This document shows, piece after piece, positions 1-6,133 of a stretch of 6,526 nt of DNA. Position numbers and translations under genes: made by a program. How positions within the stretch are numbered: position 1 is the stretch's first letter; every line of letters starts with the position of its first letter. Location: contig SLQN01000042.1 in the NCBI GenBank assembly GCA_007131465.1, positions 1 to 6,526 on the forward strand, written 5' to 3'. The stretch is from Paracoccaceae bacterium. Lineage in GTDB: Bacteria; Pseudomonadota; Alphaproteobacteria; Rhodobacterales; Rhodobacteraceae. Under the pieces are notes generated by a model. It saw only the letters and a list, made by a program, of their open reading frames with translations, was not told the origin of the DNA and did not search any database.

Positions 1-167
1 ATGACATATGGCACATTGTTTTTGTTCAGGAAACTTATCCATTCCACCCCGACGAACTCACGATCCGCCAAAAGCGCGCGGATCGAAGAGGCCCCGAACA
101 GGCGCAGATAGCGCGCCATGATCAACCCCATTCTCAGCAGAACCACGAAAGCCGCCTGATCATGACC
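1..167 (-). pseudogene. IS4-family transposase fragment (5'-truncated, runs off left edge)
   Basis: Read on the minus strand, the frame open from 167 down to 1 gives a stretch typical of the DDE catalytic core of IS4-family transposases: RYLRLFGASSIRALLADREF, followed by VGVEWISFLNKNNVPYVI. The Asp of LLADREF is expected to be the second acidic residue of the DDE triad. An in-frame TGA at 168-170 lies just upstream, and residues before about LLRMGL no longer look like transposase. The N-terminal half, with the first catalytic Asp, is therefore missing here. The rest of the gene, if present, lies beyond position 1. It is read as a relic of an insertion sequence, not an active element. Family assignment is from motif memory; the exact IS name cannot be given. 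Confidence 0.75.
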
Positions 168-450
168 TCAGGCCATCCGGTAATTTACACCACCTTGACG
201 GACATGCCCCAGAATTTCGCCCCGCATGACCCCTCCCCGCATAAGACACGTCGCAAACGACGTCGCTATGCACGTGTCTTAGGCCATCAGCCCACCACAA
301 GGCAGGCGGTGGCAATCGAGCGGTTACATCATAGCGCGAGAGAAGGTCCTGAAAGCGGGCGAATGCGGCCGGGAAGTCGATGCCGTCCAGCACCTCCGCC
401 TTGGTGTCCTTCGGCTTGGTCGCCTCCCACCTCCCAGTAGTGGATCCGCT
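160..450 (-). other. Unassigned reading-frame remnant downstream of the cytochrome gene
   Basis: Between the cytochrome c stop and the transposase fragment no intact gene is seen. On the minus strand the frame following the cytochrome stop is open from about 450 to a TGA at 160-162. Its first part looks protein-like (KAEVLDGIDFPAAFARFQDL, then LSRYDV). After about position 330 the composition becomes unlike a protein, with runs of Cys, His and Arg. A neighbouring frame reads RIHYWEV just before the protein-like part, which suggests a frameshifted C-terminal gene fragment. I do not recognise the family. It could belong to a mobile element or to a deleted downstream gene. No convincing start codon with a ribosome binding site was found. 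Confidence 0.3.
242..281. repeat. 40-bp imperfect palindrome with 10-bp perfect arms
   Basis: Positions 242-251 (TAAGACACGT) and 272-281 (ACGTGTCTTA) are exact reverse complements. The centre 258-265 (CGACGTCG) is itself a perfect palindrome on the same axis, 261.5. Only the intermediate positions 252-257 and 266-271 mostly fail to match. No T-run follows on either strand, so it does not look like an intrinsic terminator. The symmetric arm-core-arm layout resembles a protein binding or site-specific recombination site more than an RNA hairpin. This is an inference, and it sits in mobile-element debris. Confidence 0.6.
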
Positions 451-456
451 TTAAAG

Positions 457-1770
457 TTACCGGCCCGAAGAACGCGAGAAGTTTTCGCGCGCGATTGAGA
501 TCGCGCTTTTAATATTGTCCCAGGCAGGTTCTTCAGTGAAGTGATGGCGAATGAAGGAAACCAAATCATGCAGTTCCTCGTCACTCATCGTCGTGAAACG
601 GGGCATCGACTTTTCAGGCACTCCATCCGGCGGGCGGATTCCATCGATCGTGACATTGATCAAATTGATCGGATCAGGACCTGACACCGAGGATGCAAGT
701 GCGAGTGGGGCCGTTTCGGAAACTCTCCTGTGACAGTCTGCGCACGAACTCGCGAAGCGTTCTTGGCCGCGCCTCAAGGCCGGATCATCCAGAAAGTCGG
801 ATTCCGGGATGGTCTGACTTTCAAATTCGCGCTCTTCGGCAAATGCAAGAATGGCATCGCGATCACGGTCATCATCTTCCTGAAACGAAGTAATATAAAC
901 TGCCATTGCGTAGATATCATCCTCCGGAAGCAATGCGAGGTGATTGACGACAGGCGTCATCGGTCCTGCGGCAACTCCGTGATCTCTGTCCCAACCATCT
1001 ATCAGGTAATTTACCATCCCCCATTCGGACCATTGCAGTGGTGAGGGTGAATGCGCGCCGATCCCGGTCGCATACCAGCCATCGACCCTTGCACCGGCAA
1101 ATCTCTCGCCAAGCTTTGGTCCACCCAGTGCGTTGCGCGGTGTATGGCAGGCCCCGCAGTGGCCAAGCGCCTCGACCAGATATCCACCTCGGTTCCAGTC
1201 GTCATCCTGCTCTGGATCAGCCTCAAATCGTCCCGGTTCAAAATACAGCAGGTTCCAACCGGCCAACAGCGTGCGAATATTGAACGGAAACCCAAGCTCG
1301 TTTTCTAACGGTTGAGACGGAATCGGTTCCTGGGCCATGAAGTAGGCGTAAAGTGCCGAAATATCTTCATCGGTGATCAATGTGAAATGGTCATACGGGA
1401 AGGCTGGATAGAGATATGCGCCATCCTTGCGGATGCCCTCATGCATTGCCCGGCGAAAGGCCTCTTCCGACCAGGTTCCGATACCGTTCTCGGGATCAGG
1501 CGAAATATTGGTCGCATACACAACCCCAAAGGGGGTCTGCATCGCTCGACCACCTGAATATGGCTCAGATGAACTCGTCGTGTGACAACTGCTGCAATAG
1601 CCTGCCGCTGCCAGCATCTGACCTTGTTCAACAAGGGCGTGGTCCAGCATGTCTCGATCGGGTGGTTCAATCGGTGAGAGGGCAGGATGACGCTCCGCCC
1701 ACATGAAAAAGCCTGCCCCTGCAGCCATGGCGATAGCTACAGTGCTCATAAACAAGGTTATTTTTTTCAT
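457..1770 (-). CDS. Three-heme membrane-anchored cytochrome c, electron acceptor subunit of the molybdenum dehydrogenase
   Basis: The protein has 437 residues. An N-terminal hydrophobic segment (about residues 4-24) after MKK acts as a signal peptide or membrane anchor and supports this start, although the ribosome binding site upstream is weak. Three CxxCH heme sites are present: C59-C62-H63, C205-C208-H209 and C343-C346-H347. This is the layout of the cytochrome c subunits of alcohol, gluconate and nicotinate dehydrogenases. Likely sixth ligands are M271 (GPMTPVV) for heme 2 and M389 (KSMPRF) for heme 3. At the usual heme 1 position the motif is YPAFPY, with Phe where many relatives have Met (YPAMPY). 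It lies 129 bases downstream of the molybdenum subunit on the same strand, so it probably takes electrons from the [2Fe-2S] subunit in the periplasm and passes them to the respiratory chain. No C-terminal membrane helix is seen. The family is secure; the partner assignment rests on operon context. Confidence 0.93.
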   Translation of the reverse strand: MKKITLFMSTVAIAMAAGAGFFMWAERHPALSPIEPPDRDMLDHALVEQGQMLAAAGYCSSCHTTSSSEPYSGGRAMQTPFGVVYATNISPDPENGIGTWSEEAFRRAMHEGIRKDGAYLYPAFPYDHFTLITDEDISALYAYFMAQEPIPSQPLENELGFPFNIRTLLAGWNLLYFEPGRFEADPEQDDDWNRGGYLVEALGHCGACHTPRNALGGPKLGERFAGARVDGWYATGIGAHSPSPLQWSEWGMVNYLIDGWDRDHGVAAGPMTPVVNHLALLPEDDIYAMAVYITSFQEDDDRDRDAILAFAEEREFESQTIPESDFLDDPALRRGQERFASSCADCHRRVSETAPLALASSVSGPDPINLINVTIDGIRPPDGVPEKSMPRFTTMSDEELHDLVSFIRHHFTEEPAWDNIKSAISIARENFSRSSGR

Positions 1771-1799
1771 AGGTTACAGCATCCGATAAGTTCGGTTAT

Positions 1800-1813
1800 T
1801 CGACATGTGTCGA
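1800..1813. promoter_or_regulatory. Operator-like palindrome upstream of the cytochrome gene
   Basis: The sequence TCGACA-TG-TGTCGA has two perfect 6-base arms around a 2-base centre, 29 bases upstream of the cytochrome start. The TCGAC/GTCGA half-sites recur in the palindrome at 4784-4801 upstream of the operon, with a different spacing. It could be a regulator binding site giving the cytochrome gene its own control. A chance palindrome is possible. Confidence 0.3.
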
Positions 1814-1842
1814 TGGGAAGAATCGCACCAGGTCTCGTCATT

Positions 1843-1875
1843 CGGGCCGGTGAAACGCTTTGTCTCACCGGCCCG
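1843..1875 (-). terminator. Strong hairpin in the gap between molybdenum subunit and cytochrome gene
   Basis: Arms 1843-1853 (CGGGCCGGTGA) and 1865-1875 (TCACCGGCCCG) are perfectly complementary over 11 bases with an 11-base loop. In minus-strand RNA the hairpin starts 24 bases after the stop codon of the large subunit. It is followed by AATGACGAGACC, with no U-tract, so it is not a canonical intrinsic terminator. A partial terminator, an attenuator or a 3'-end stabiliser protecting the upstream two-gene message would fit. The stem is clear from the sequence; the role is inference. Confidence 0.5.
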
Positions 1876-1899
1876 CTTCGAGATGTGTGACGACGCTAT

Positions 1900-4140
1900 T
1901 CAGCCTCGGATCGCATCCTGGACGCGGCTGGGCGTGAATGGCAAATCGCGCATCCGCACACCAACTGCGTCATAGACCGCGTTCGCGACAGCCGCCCCTG
2001 CCTGACCGACGAGGGTTTCGCCTGCACCCAGATATGGCTCGCCCGGACGATTGATCAGAACATTCTCGACCTGAGGGACTTCGTTGAATGTCAGGATCGG
2101 ATAGCTTGCCCAGTCATCGGACAGAACCCGTGTGTCATCAAAACGGACCTCCTCCTTCAACGTCCAGCTAAGCATCTGGATCAGACCGCCTTCGATCTGG
2201 TTCTTTAGTCCATCAGGATTGACAATTTCGCCCGCGTCGCTTGCGGTCACGACACGAATGACACGGATGCGTCCGTTGCGCGGGTTCACTTCCACTTCAA
2301 GAGCCACGGCCGACATGGCGGCATAGTTCTTGTAGCGCGCATACGCGAAGCCCCTGCCGCGGTTGTTCCCACCCTCATAGCTGTCCCAACCGAAGGTTTC
2401 GGCTGCGGCGTTGATGCAATCTCGGGCGCGCTGATCTTCCATATGGTGAAGCCGGTATTCGACAGGATCAACACCCGCATCAAGCGCCAGTTCGTCCATG
2501 AATGACTCAGCTGCGAAGATGTTCGCATAGGCCCCGAGGCCTCGGGTCGAGGACACGCGCAGCGGTGCCTTGGGGATATAGTGATCCGTCACGACATGGC
2601 CCGGAAAGGCATAATCCGCGATTGCATTCCGCGCGGTGTTATAGTTCGGGGGGCCACCGGATGATTGCGGAATCCCGATCTCATCGAAAGGTGGGTCGAG
2701 ATACTGCGCGGGAAGCAGACGTGCAGGATTGCCACCCGGCCGCAGCCCGTGCGGAGTTGACCAGACATCGAAATCCCAGTCCAGCACATTGCCGTCCTCA
2801 TCAACCCCGGCGCGGGTCTTGATCACCATGGCTGAGCCGTAAGGCTCCCAACGATGCTCATCCTCACGGGTGTATTGCATGAACACAGGACGACCAGGCA
2901 CCGCCTGAGCCAGAAGGGCGGCATCCGCTGCAGCATCGTCAGCCATGTTGTGACCATAGCAGCCGGACCCCTGCACGTGCTGAAGGTGAACCTTGTCGTC
3001 CTCAACACCAAGCATCCCGGCAATCGCACGGGCCGTAGGGTAGACACTCTGGCTGTGAGTTTGGACGGTGGTTACGCCTTCATTATCCAGTGTAGCGATT
3101 GCGGCCGATGTGCCCAGCGAACCATGCATATGATAGGGGCGATAGTATTCTGCCTCGATCACCTTAGTGGGCTCTGGACCGTTCGCGCGCGGCTCGTCTT
3201 TCTTTTTACTGACGATAGCTTCTTGAGAAAGAAGCCACTCCTTCATGTTCTCGTTGCGCGGCAGGTCGGATTCGACCTCCCAATCAGCAGCTTGACGCAA
3301 GGCATTGGCTGCATTCAAAGCCTGATCCTGGCGTTCCGCGACCACACCCAGAAAACTGCCGTTGCGGATAACTTCCATCACGCCAGGCATTGCTTCGGCG
3401 GCAGCAGTGTCCACATCGAGAAGTCGGGCCTTGTAGGTTGGCGGTCGAACAACCTGACCAAAGAGCATCCCCTCTGGACGCAGATCATGAAGAAAGGTTG
3501 TCTCGCCGTTCATCATGCCCGGAATGTCGAGCCTGGGCACAGGCTGACCGATGAGGCGGAATGCCTCGTGCGATTTGATTGGAACGTGGCCAGTGGCCTG
3601 GCGATGCAGGGTCTCTCCATCCACCAGATCCCAGTAGGTGGTTTGCTCGCCATTGGGTCCGGTTATGGTGCCGTCTTCGACAGTGAGATCATCAAACGAA
3701 ACGCCCAGTTCCTCAGCAGCAAGCTCCAACAACGCTGCACGGACTTCGGATGCGACGACCCTCAAAGCTCCGTAGGCAGCGGGCATCGAGTTAGAACCGG
3801 CTGTGGTTCCCTGATCCGGCGCATGAAAGGTATCACCCGACAGGATGTCCAGACGCTCGATATTGACATCAAGATGCTCGGCGGCGACTTGCGCAAAGGC
3901 AGTAACGATCCCCTGACCAAGTTCTACCTTACCGATCATCAGATTCACGGTGCCATCTGCGTTTACACGGATCCAGGCATCGAGCATCGGATTTGAGCGA
4001 AGGTCGCCATGCGCATCCGCAAGCGCGTCTTCGGCATAGGCCAATTCGGTGCTCATACCAAGCGGCACGCTGAACGCGATTGTCAGGTAACCTGTCTTCG
4101 TCAGAAATCCGCGGCGGCTCATTGATAGTGTCTTGTTCAT
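1900..4140 (-). CDS. Molybdopterin-binding large subunit of an IorB/NicB-type dehydrogenase, Tat-exported
   Basis: The protein has 746 residues. It starts with a twin-arginine signal (MSRRGFLTK, R9-R10, then a hydrophobic stretch to about residue 36), so the folded enzyme is exported to the periplasm. Xanthine dehydrogenase-family molybdopterin domains follow: KVELGQGIVTAFAQ (71-84), GSGCYGHNMADDAAADAAL (391-409), PLRVSSTRG with the ESFMDELALDAGVDP segment (526-559), and near the C-terminus GAGETLVGQAGAAVANAVYD (705-724). E708 of GAGE is the expected catalytic Glu. The early LGQG segment is the order of isoquinoline 1-oxidoreductase beta subunits, and GCYGHN resembles nicotinate dehydrogenase NicB-like members as I recall them. 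It would oxidise or hydroxylate an N-heterocycle or aldehyde; the exact substrate is unknown. GAGGAG at 4148-4153, inside the end of the upstream gene, is a good ribosome binding site 7 bases from the ATG. Only one base separates the two genes, indicating translational coupling. Confidence 0.95.
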   Translation of the reverse strand: MNKTLSMSRRGFLTKTGYLTIAFSVPLGMSTELAYAEDALADAHGDLRSNPMLDAWIRVNADGTVNLMIGKVELGQGIVTAFAQVAAEHLDVNIERLDILSGDTFHAPDQGTTAGSNSMPAAYGALRVVASEVRAALLELAAEELGVSFDDLTVEDGTITGPNGEQTTYWDLVDGETLHRQATGHVPIKSHEAFRLIGQPVPRLDIPGMMNGETTFLHDLRPEGMLFGQVVRPPTYKARLLDVDTAAAEAMPGVMEVIRNGSFLGVVAERQDQALNAANALRQAADWEVESDLPRNENMKEWLLSQEAIVSKKKDEPRANGPEPTKVIEAEYYRPYHMHGSLGTSAAIATLDNEGVTTVQTHSQSVYPTARAIAGMLGVEDDKVHLQHVQGSGCYGHNMADDAAADAALLAQAVPGRPVFMQYTREDEHRWEPYGSAMVIKTRAGVDEDGNVLDWDFDVWSTPHGLRPGGNPARLLPAQYLDPPFDEIGIPQSSGGPPNYNTARNAIADYAFPGHVVTDHYIPKAPLRVSSTRGLGAYANIFAAESFMDELALDAGVDPVEYRLHHMEDQRARDCINAAAETFGWDSYEGGNNRGRGFAYARYKNYAAMSAVALEVEVNPRNGRIRVIRVVTASDAGEIVNPDGLKNQIEGGLIQMLSWTLKEEVRFDDTRVLSDDWASYPILTFNEVPQVENVLINRPGEPYLGAGETLVGQAGAAVANAVYDAVGVRMRDLPFTPSRVQDAIRG

Positions 4141-4141
4141 A

Positions 4142-4615
4142 TTACATCTCCTCTGCTGCGCGCAGGACGGCTCGCACGATACGGTTTTGGGTGCCGCAAC
4201 GGCAGAGAATTTCGTTCAAAGCGGAACGCACCTCGGACTCGGTCGGGTTTGGGTTCCGGTCGAGTAATGCCTGCGCCTGCATGATTGCGCCTGAAGTGCA
4301 GAAGCCGCACTGCGCGGCCTGCTCGGCGATCATCGCGCGCTGCAGCGGACCGGGGGTGCCGTCGGTTTCGCGCAATCCTGCCAAAGTCGTCACATGTCTT
4401 CCGGACGCTGCCGAGACACGGACATCACAGGATCGGACGGGATCCCCATCGATCAGAACTGTGCAGGAGCCACATTGCGACTTTCCACAACCGTATTTCG
4501 GCCCCAACGCATTGGCATCGTATGCCAGCACATAGAGGAGCGTGGAATCGCTGGGGACATCGAGGTCGACATCCTCTCCATTGAGTCTGAAAGCTACCAC
4601 TGATTTTTCTCCCAT
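4142..4615 (-). CDS. [2Fe-2S] small subunit of the molybdenum dehydrogenase (IorA/NicA/CoxS type)
   Basis: The protein has 157 residues, the usual length for stand-alone iron-sulfur subunits of molybdenum hydroxylases. The plant-ferredoxin-like N-terminal domain holds one cluster on C43, C48, C51 and C63 (YGCGKSQCGSCTVLIDG...SC). The C-terminal four-helix domain holds the second on C103, C106, C138 and C140 (QCGFCTSG, ILCRCGTQNRI). It relays electrons from the molybdenum centre of the next gene product to the cytochrome c. It has no signal peptide of its own, so it is probably exported bound to the Tat-tagged large subunit (hitchhiker mechanism, known for related enzymes; inference here). The ATG at 4615 is supported by GGAGG at 4623-4627, 7 bases upstream. 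It is the first gene of the operon. The family is secure; the specific substrate class is not. Confidence 0.95.
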   Translation of the reverse strand: MGEKSVVAFRLNGEDVDLDVPSDSTLLYVLAYDANALGPKYGCGKSQCGSCTVLIDGDPVRSCDVRVSAASGRHVTTLAGLRETDGTPGPLQRAMIAEQAAQCGFCTSGAIMQAQALLDRNPNPTESEVRSALNEILCRCGTQNRIVRAVLRAAEEM

Positions 4616-4622
4616 TTCCCGG

Positions 4623-4627
4623 CCTCC
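4623..4627 (-). promoter_or_regulatory. Ribosome binding site of the [2Fe-2S] subunit gene
   Basis: On the minus strand GGAGG stands 7 bases before the ATG at 4615 and decides this start. A CCTCC tract lies a short distance upstream on the same strand (opposite 4644-4648). It could pair with the site over 5 bases, a possible but weak way of masking translation initiation. Confidence 0.6.
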
Positions 4628-4770
4628 ACCACCTAACTTCGGGGGAGGTCCTCAATTCGGGGCGACCGAACGCAGCCCCTACTTCAAGCGCCGCACGATC
4701 ACGAAAGAAGGGCATCTTCGGACACCTTCAGCGACATACAGGTCGCGCCGTTTAAATCGTGTGCTGCGAC

Positions 4771-4800
4771 ATCTTACCGCAGGCTCGACGGCCTTGTCGA
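4771..4800 (-). promoter_or_regulatory. Candidate sigma70-type promoter of the dehydrogenase operon
   Basis: Read on the minus strand there is TCGACA (4800-4795, one mismatch to TTGACA), an 18-base spacer and TAAGAT (4776-4771, four of six to TATAAT). Transcription would start near 4764, giving a leader of about 150 bases before the [2Fe-2S] subunit gene. No better pair was seen in 4616-4850. This is a by-eye match to a degenerate consensus. Confidence 0.35.
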
Positions 4801-4801
4801 G
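4784..4801. promoter_or_regulatory. Inverted repeat overlapping the candidate -35 element
   Basis: CTCGAC (4784-4789) and GTCGAG (4796-4801) are perfect inverted 6-base arms around GGCCTT. One arm covers most of the candidate -35 hexamer, a position where a bound repressor would block transcription. The half-site TCGAC/GTCGA is shared with the palindrome at 1800-1813. Confidence 0.35.
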
Positions 4802-4807
4802 GCTTCT

Positions 4808-4822
4808 GATTAAAATTTAATC
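4808..4822. promoter_or_regulatory. AT-rich perfect palindrome upstream of the candidate promoter
   Basis: GATTAAA-A-TTTAATC is a perfect 7-base inverted repeat with one central base. It stands 8 bases upstream, in the direction of transcription, of the candidate -35 element and is an AT-rich island in GC-rich DNA. The position suits an activator site or an upstream operator. No regulator gene is recognised nearby, so the binding protein is unknown. Confidence 0.4.
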
Positions 4823-4850
4823 TCATTTCCATCTAAACGCTGATTTCATG

Positions 4851-5637
4851 ATCAAAGTAGTGTTGAGCGTGACTTTGCCCGGCGGCCAAGGTCCGCAACA
4901 GAAAGCTTGCACTCAATCCGCCTCAAGGCCGAGCATTCTGGTATGTCCTCCACCGGCATTCGAACGCCGAAGACCCTTGCGGACGCCGTTCGGGCGGACG
5001 GACGAGTCAAAGAGGATGCTGAATTATTGGCATTCGGCCAATGGCTGATGATCGAAGGTGCGCCGGGGTTGCGCAAGCTTTGTGGGCAGGCCGTGCGGCC
5101 GCGAGTTGTTTTGCAGACACTTGGAACTGAGATGACAAAACTCCATGTGCGGCAAACTGGGCGGACATCCTCGGTGGGTCTCAAAACCTTGCCTGCCGGG
5201 TCGAAGCTCACAACAACTGCATTGGCCAATCGCTGGGAACGGATATTTTCCGAGCAGGTCAAGCCATCGGATTTCTACAGTTGCATACGTTCGCTCAAGC
5301 ACGTCTTGCCCGCCTATCTAGCTATATTAAGGCTGGGGGCTTTCTGGTCGCCAACAAACCCGCCACAGAGTCACCGTCGATCAAGGGTGTTCTGGACTTG
5401 ATCGATGGGAAGCCGTCATCTCGGACCGCCACGAAATCCTCAGCAAAGACCTGAAAGGTAAAGGTCTCGGCGAACAGCGTCGCGATCACCGCGACCAGAA
5501 CACCGATCGATGCTGCGGAGCTCACGAGGTTTGAATGCCAGCTGCGCTATTCGGCCCCCAAGGTGGAGGAAGAATACCGTCAGCGCGTTGCAGGTGCTCT
5601 GCCCATGCCGAAGCTCACCTATAGAACCGAGAGATAG
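4851..5637 (+). other. Stretch without a recognised gene; coding-like plus-strand segments, possibly a degraded gene
   Basis: No family is recognised here. On the plus strand one frame is open from 4907 to 5401. The ATG at 4943 would give MSSTGIRTPKTLADAVRADG and onward, protein-like to about 5120 (ELLAFGQWLMIEGAPGLRKL). A second frame, open from 5131, reads protein-like (SLGTDIFRAGQAIGFLQLHT), stops at TGA 5452-5454, then continues in the same frame as KVSANSVAITATRTPIDAAE and on to TAG 5635-5637. One degraded gene with a frameshift near 5120-5200 and a nonsense codon at 5452 would explain both, but so would chance open frames. No good ribosome binding site was found. A minus-strand frame at 4852-5262 looks less protein-like. 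The segment is divergent from the dehydrogenase operon, where a regulator gene might be expected; this is only positional reasoning. Confidence 0.25.
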
Positions 5638-6117
5638 CCGGACTTGTCCCAACACAGGAAAGCGATGGCTTGTGAATTCTCAAATTCTGTGTCGTGGCCG
5701 TAAAGCAGCAGGGCGTCGTGATGGGCCGCGTGGATTTCTGGCGAACGCACAGCCAGCGCCATCTTGGCGTAGTCGGGCCGGGCGCCAAGACATTTGAACG
5801 CACACCCCATTCCCGAGCTCAACCGCAGGTGCAGCGCGAACCGCGGGCGCGAAAGCCGGATATCGCGACGAGGTTAACAACGGCGCCGCTCGGTTCCTTC
5901 TGATCGCGGATCACCACCTGACTGGTCAGGATGCTTTTCCGTTCGGGGACGGACACATCACAGATTGAGGGTTGCGCCCCACCGGGCCTTTTGCGGCCTC
6001 CAGCAGAGAAAGGGCAACGCGATCTGTCATGGCCATGCGCCAGCCCTTGTCCAGAACAAGCTGTGCCATCGTCAGACCGTTCCCGCGCGCGGCCTCTGCT
6101 TCGACGGCGGCGTTCAT
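5619..6117 (-). pseudogene. Probable broken gene downstream of dctM, spread over three frames
   Basis: The start ATG at 6117 lies 16 bases after the dctM stop and has AAGGA 9 bases upstream, so a cotranscribed gene begins here. The first frame (MNAAVEAEAARGNGLTMAQL, then VLDKGWRMAMTDRVALSLLE) ends at TGA 5926-5928 after 63 residues. A second frame then looks coding between about 5932 and 5855 (ILTSQVVIRDQKEPSGAVVN). A third, open from 5873, reads RRDIRLSRPRFALHL and later RPDYAKMALAVRSPEIHAAH before stopping at 5619-5621. Two frameshifts in one gene of about 165 codons would explain this. I do not recognise the family. Alternatives are a genuine 63-residue protein followed by unrelated sequence, or sequencing errors. 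Confidence 0.4.
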
Positions 6118-6133
6118 GCATGTCCATCCTTCA

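Noticed and set aside
1..440. A plus-strand frame open from the left edge to 440
   Set aside because: It runs antisense to the transposase fragment, and its translation is basic and low in hydrophobic residues, which is typical of a shadow frame.
489..510. A 7-bp stem (GCGCGAT/ATCGCGC) followed by TTTT, resembling a plus-strand terminator
   Set aside because: It lies inside the cytochrome c coding sequence on the opposite strand, and no plus-strand gene ends here. The T-run is short, so chance is the better explanation.
2854..3996. A 380-codon open frame on the plus strand
   Set aside because: It lies wholly antisense to the molybdenum subunit, whose family motifs are unmistakable. The plus-strand translation shows no domain or ordered hydrophobic pattern, and long antisense frames are common in GC-rich genes.
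4080..4535. A 151-codon plus-strand frame over the start of the large subunit and the [2Fe-2S] gene
   Set aside because: It is a shadow of two genes with conserved metal-binding motifs; its own translation is rich in Arg, Ser and Cys without any recognisable feature.
4852..5262. A 136-codon minus-strand frame upstream of the dehydrogenase operon
   Set aside because: The translation is rich in Arg, Ser and Pro with no recognisable motif or ribosome binding site, and it is less protein-like than the opposing plus-strand frame.
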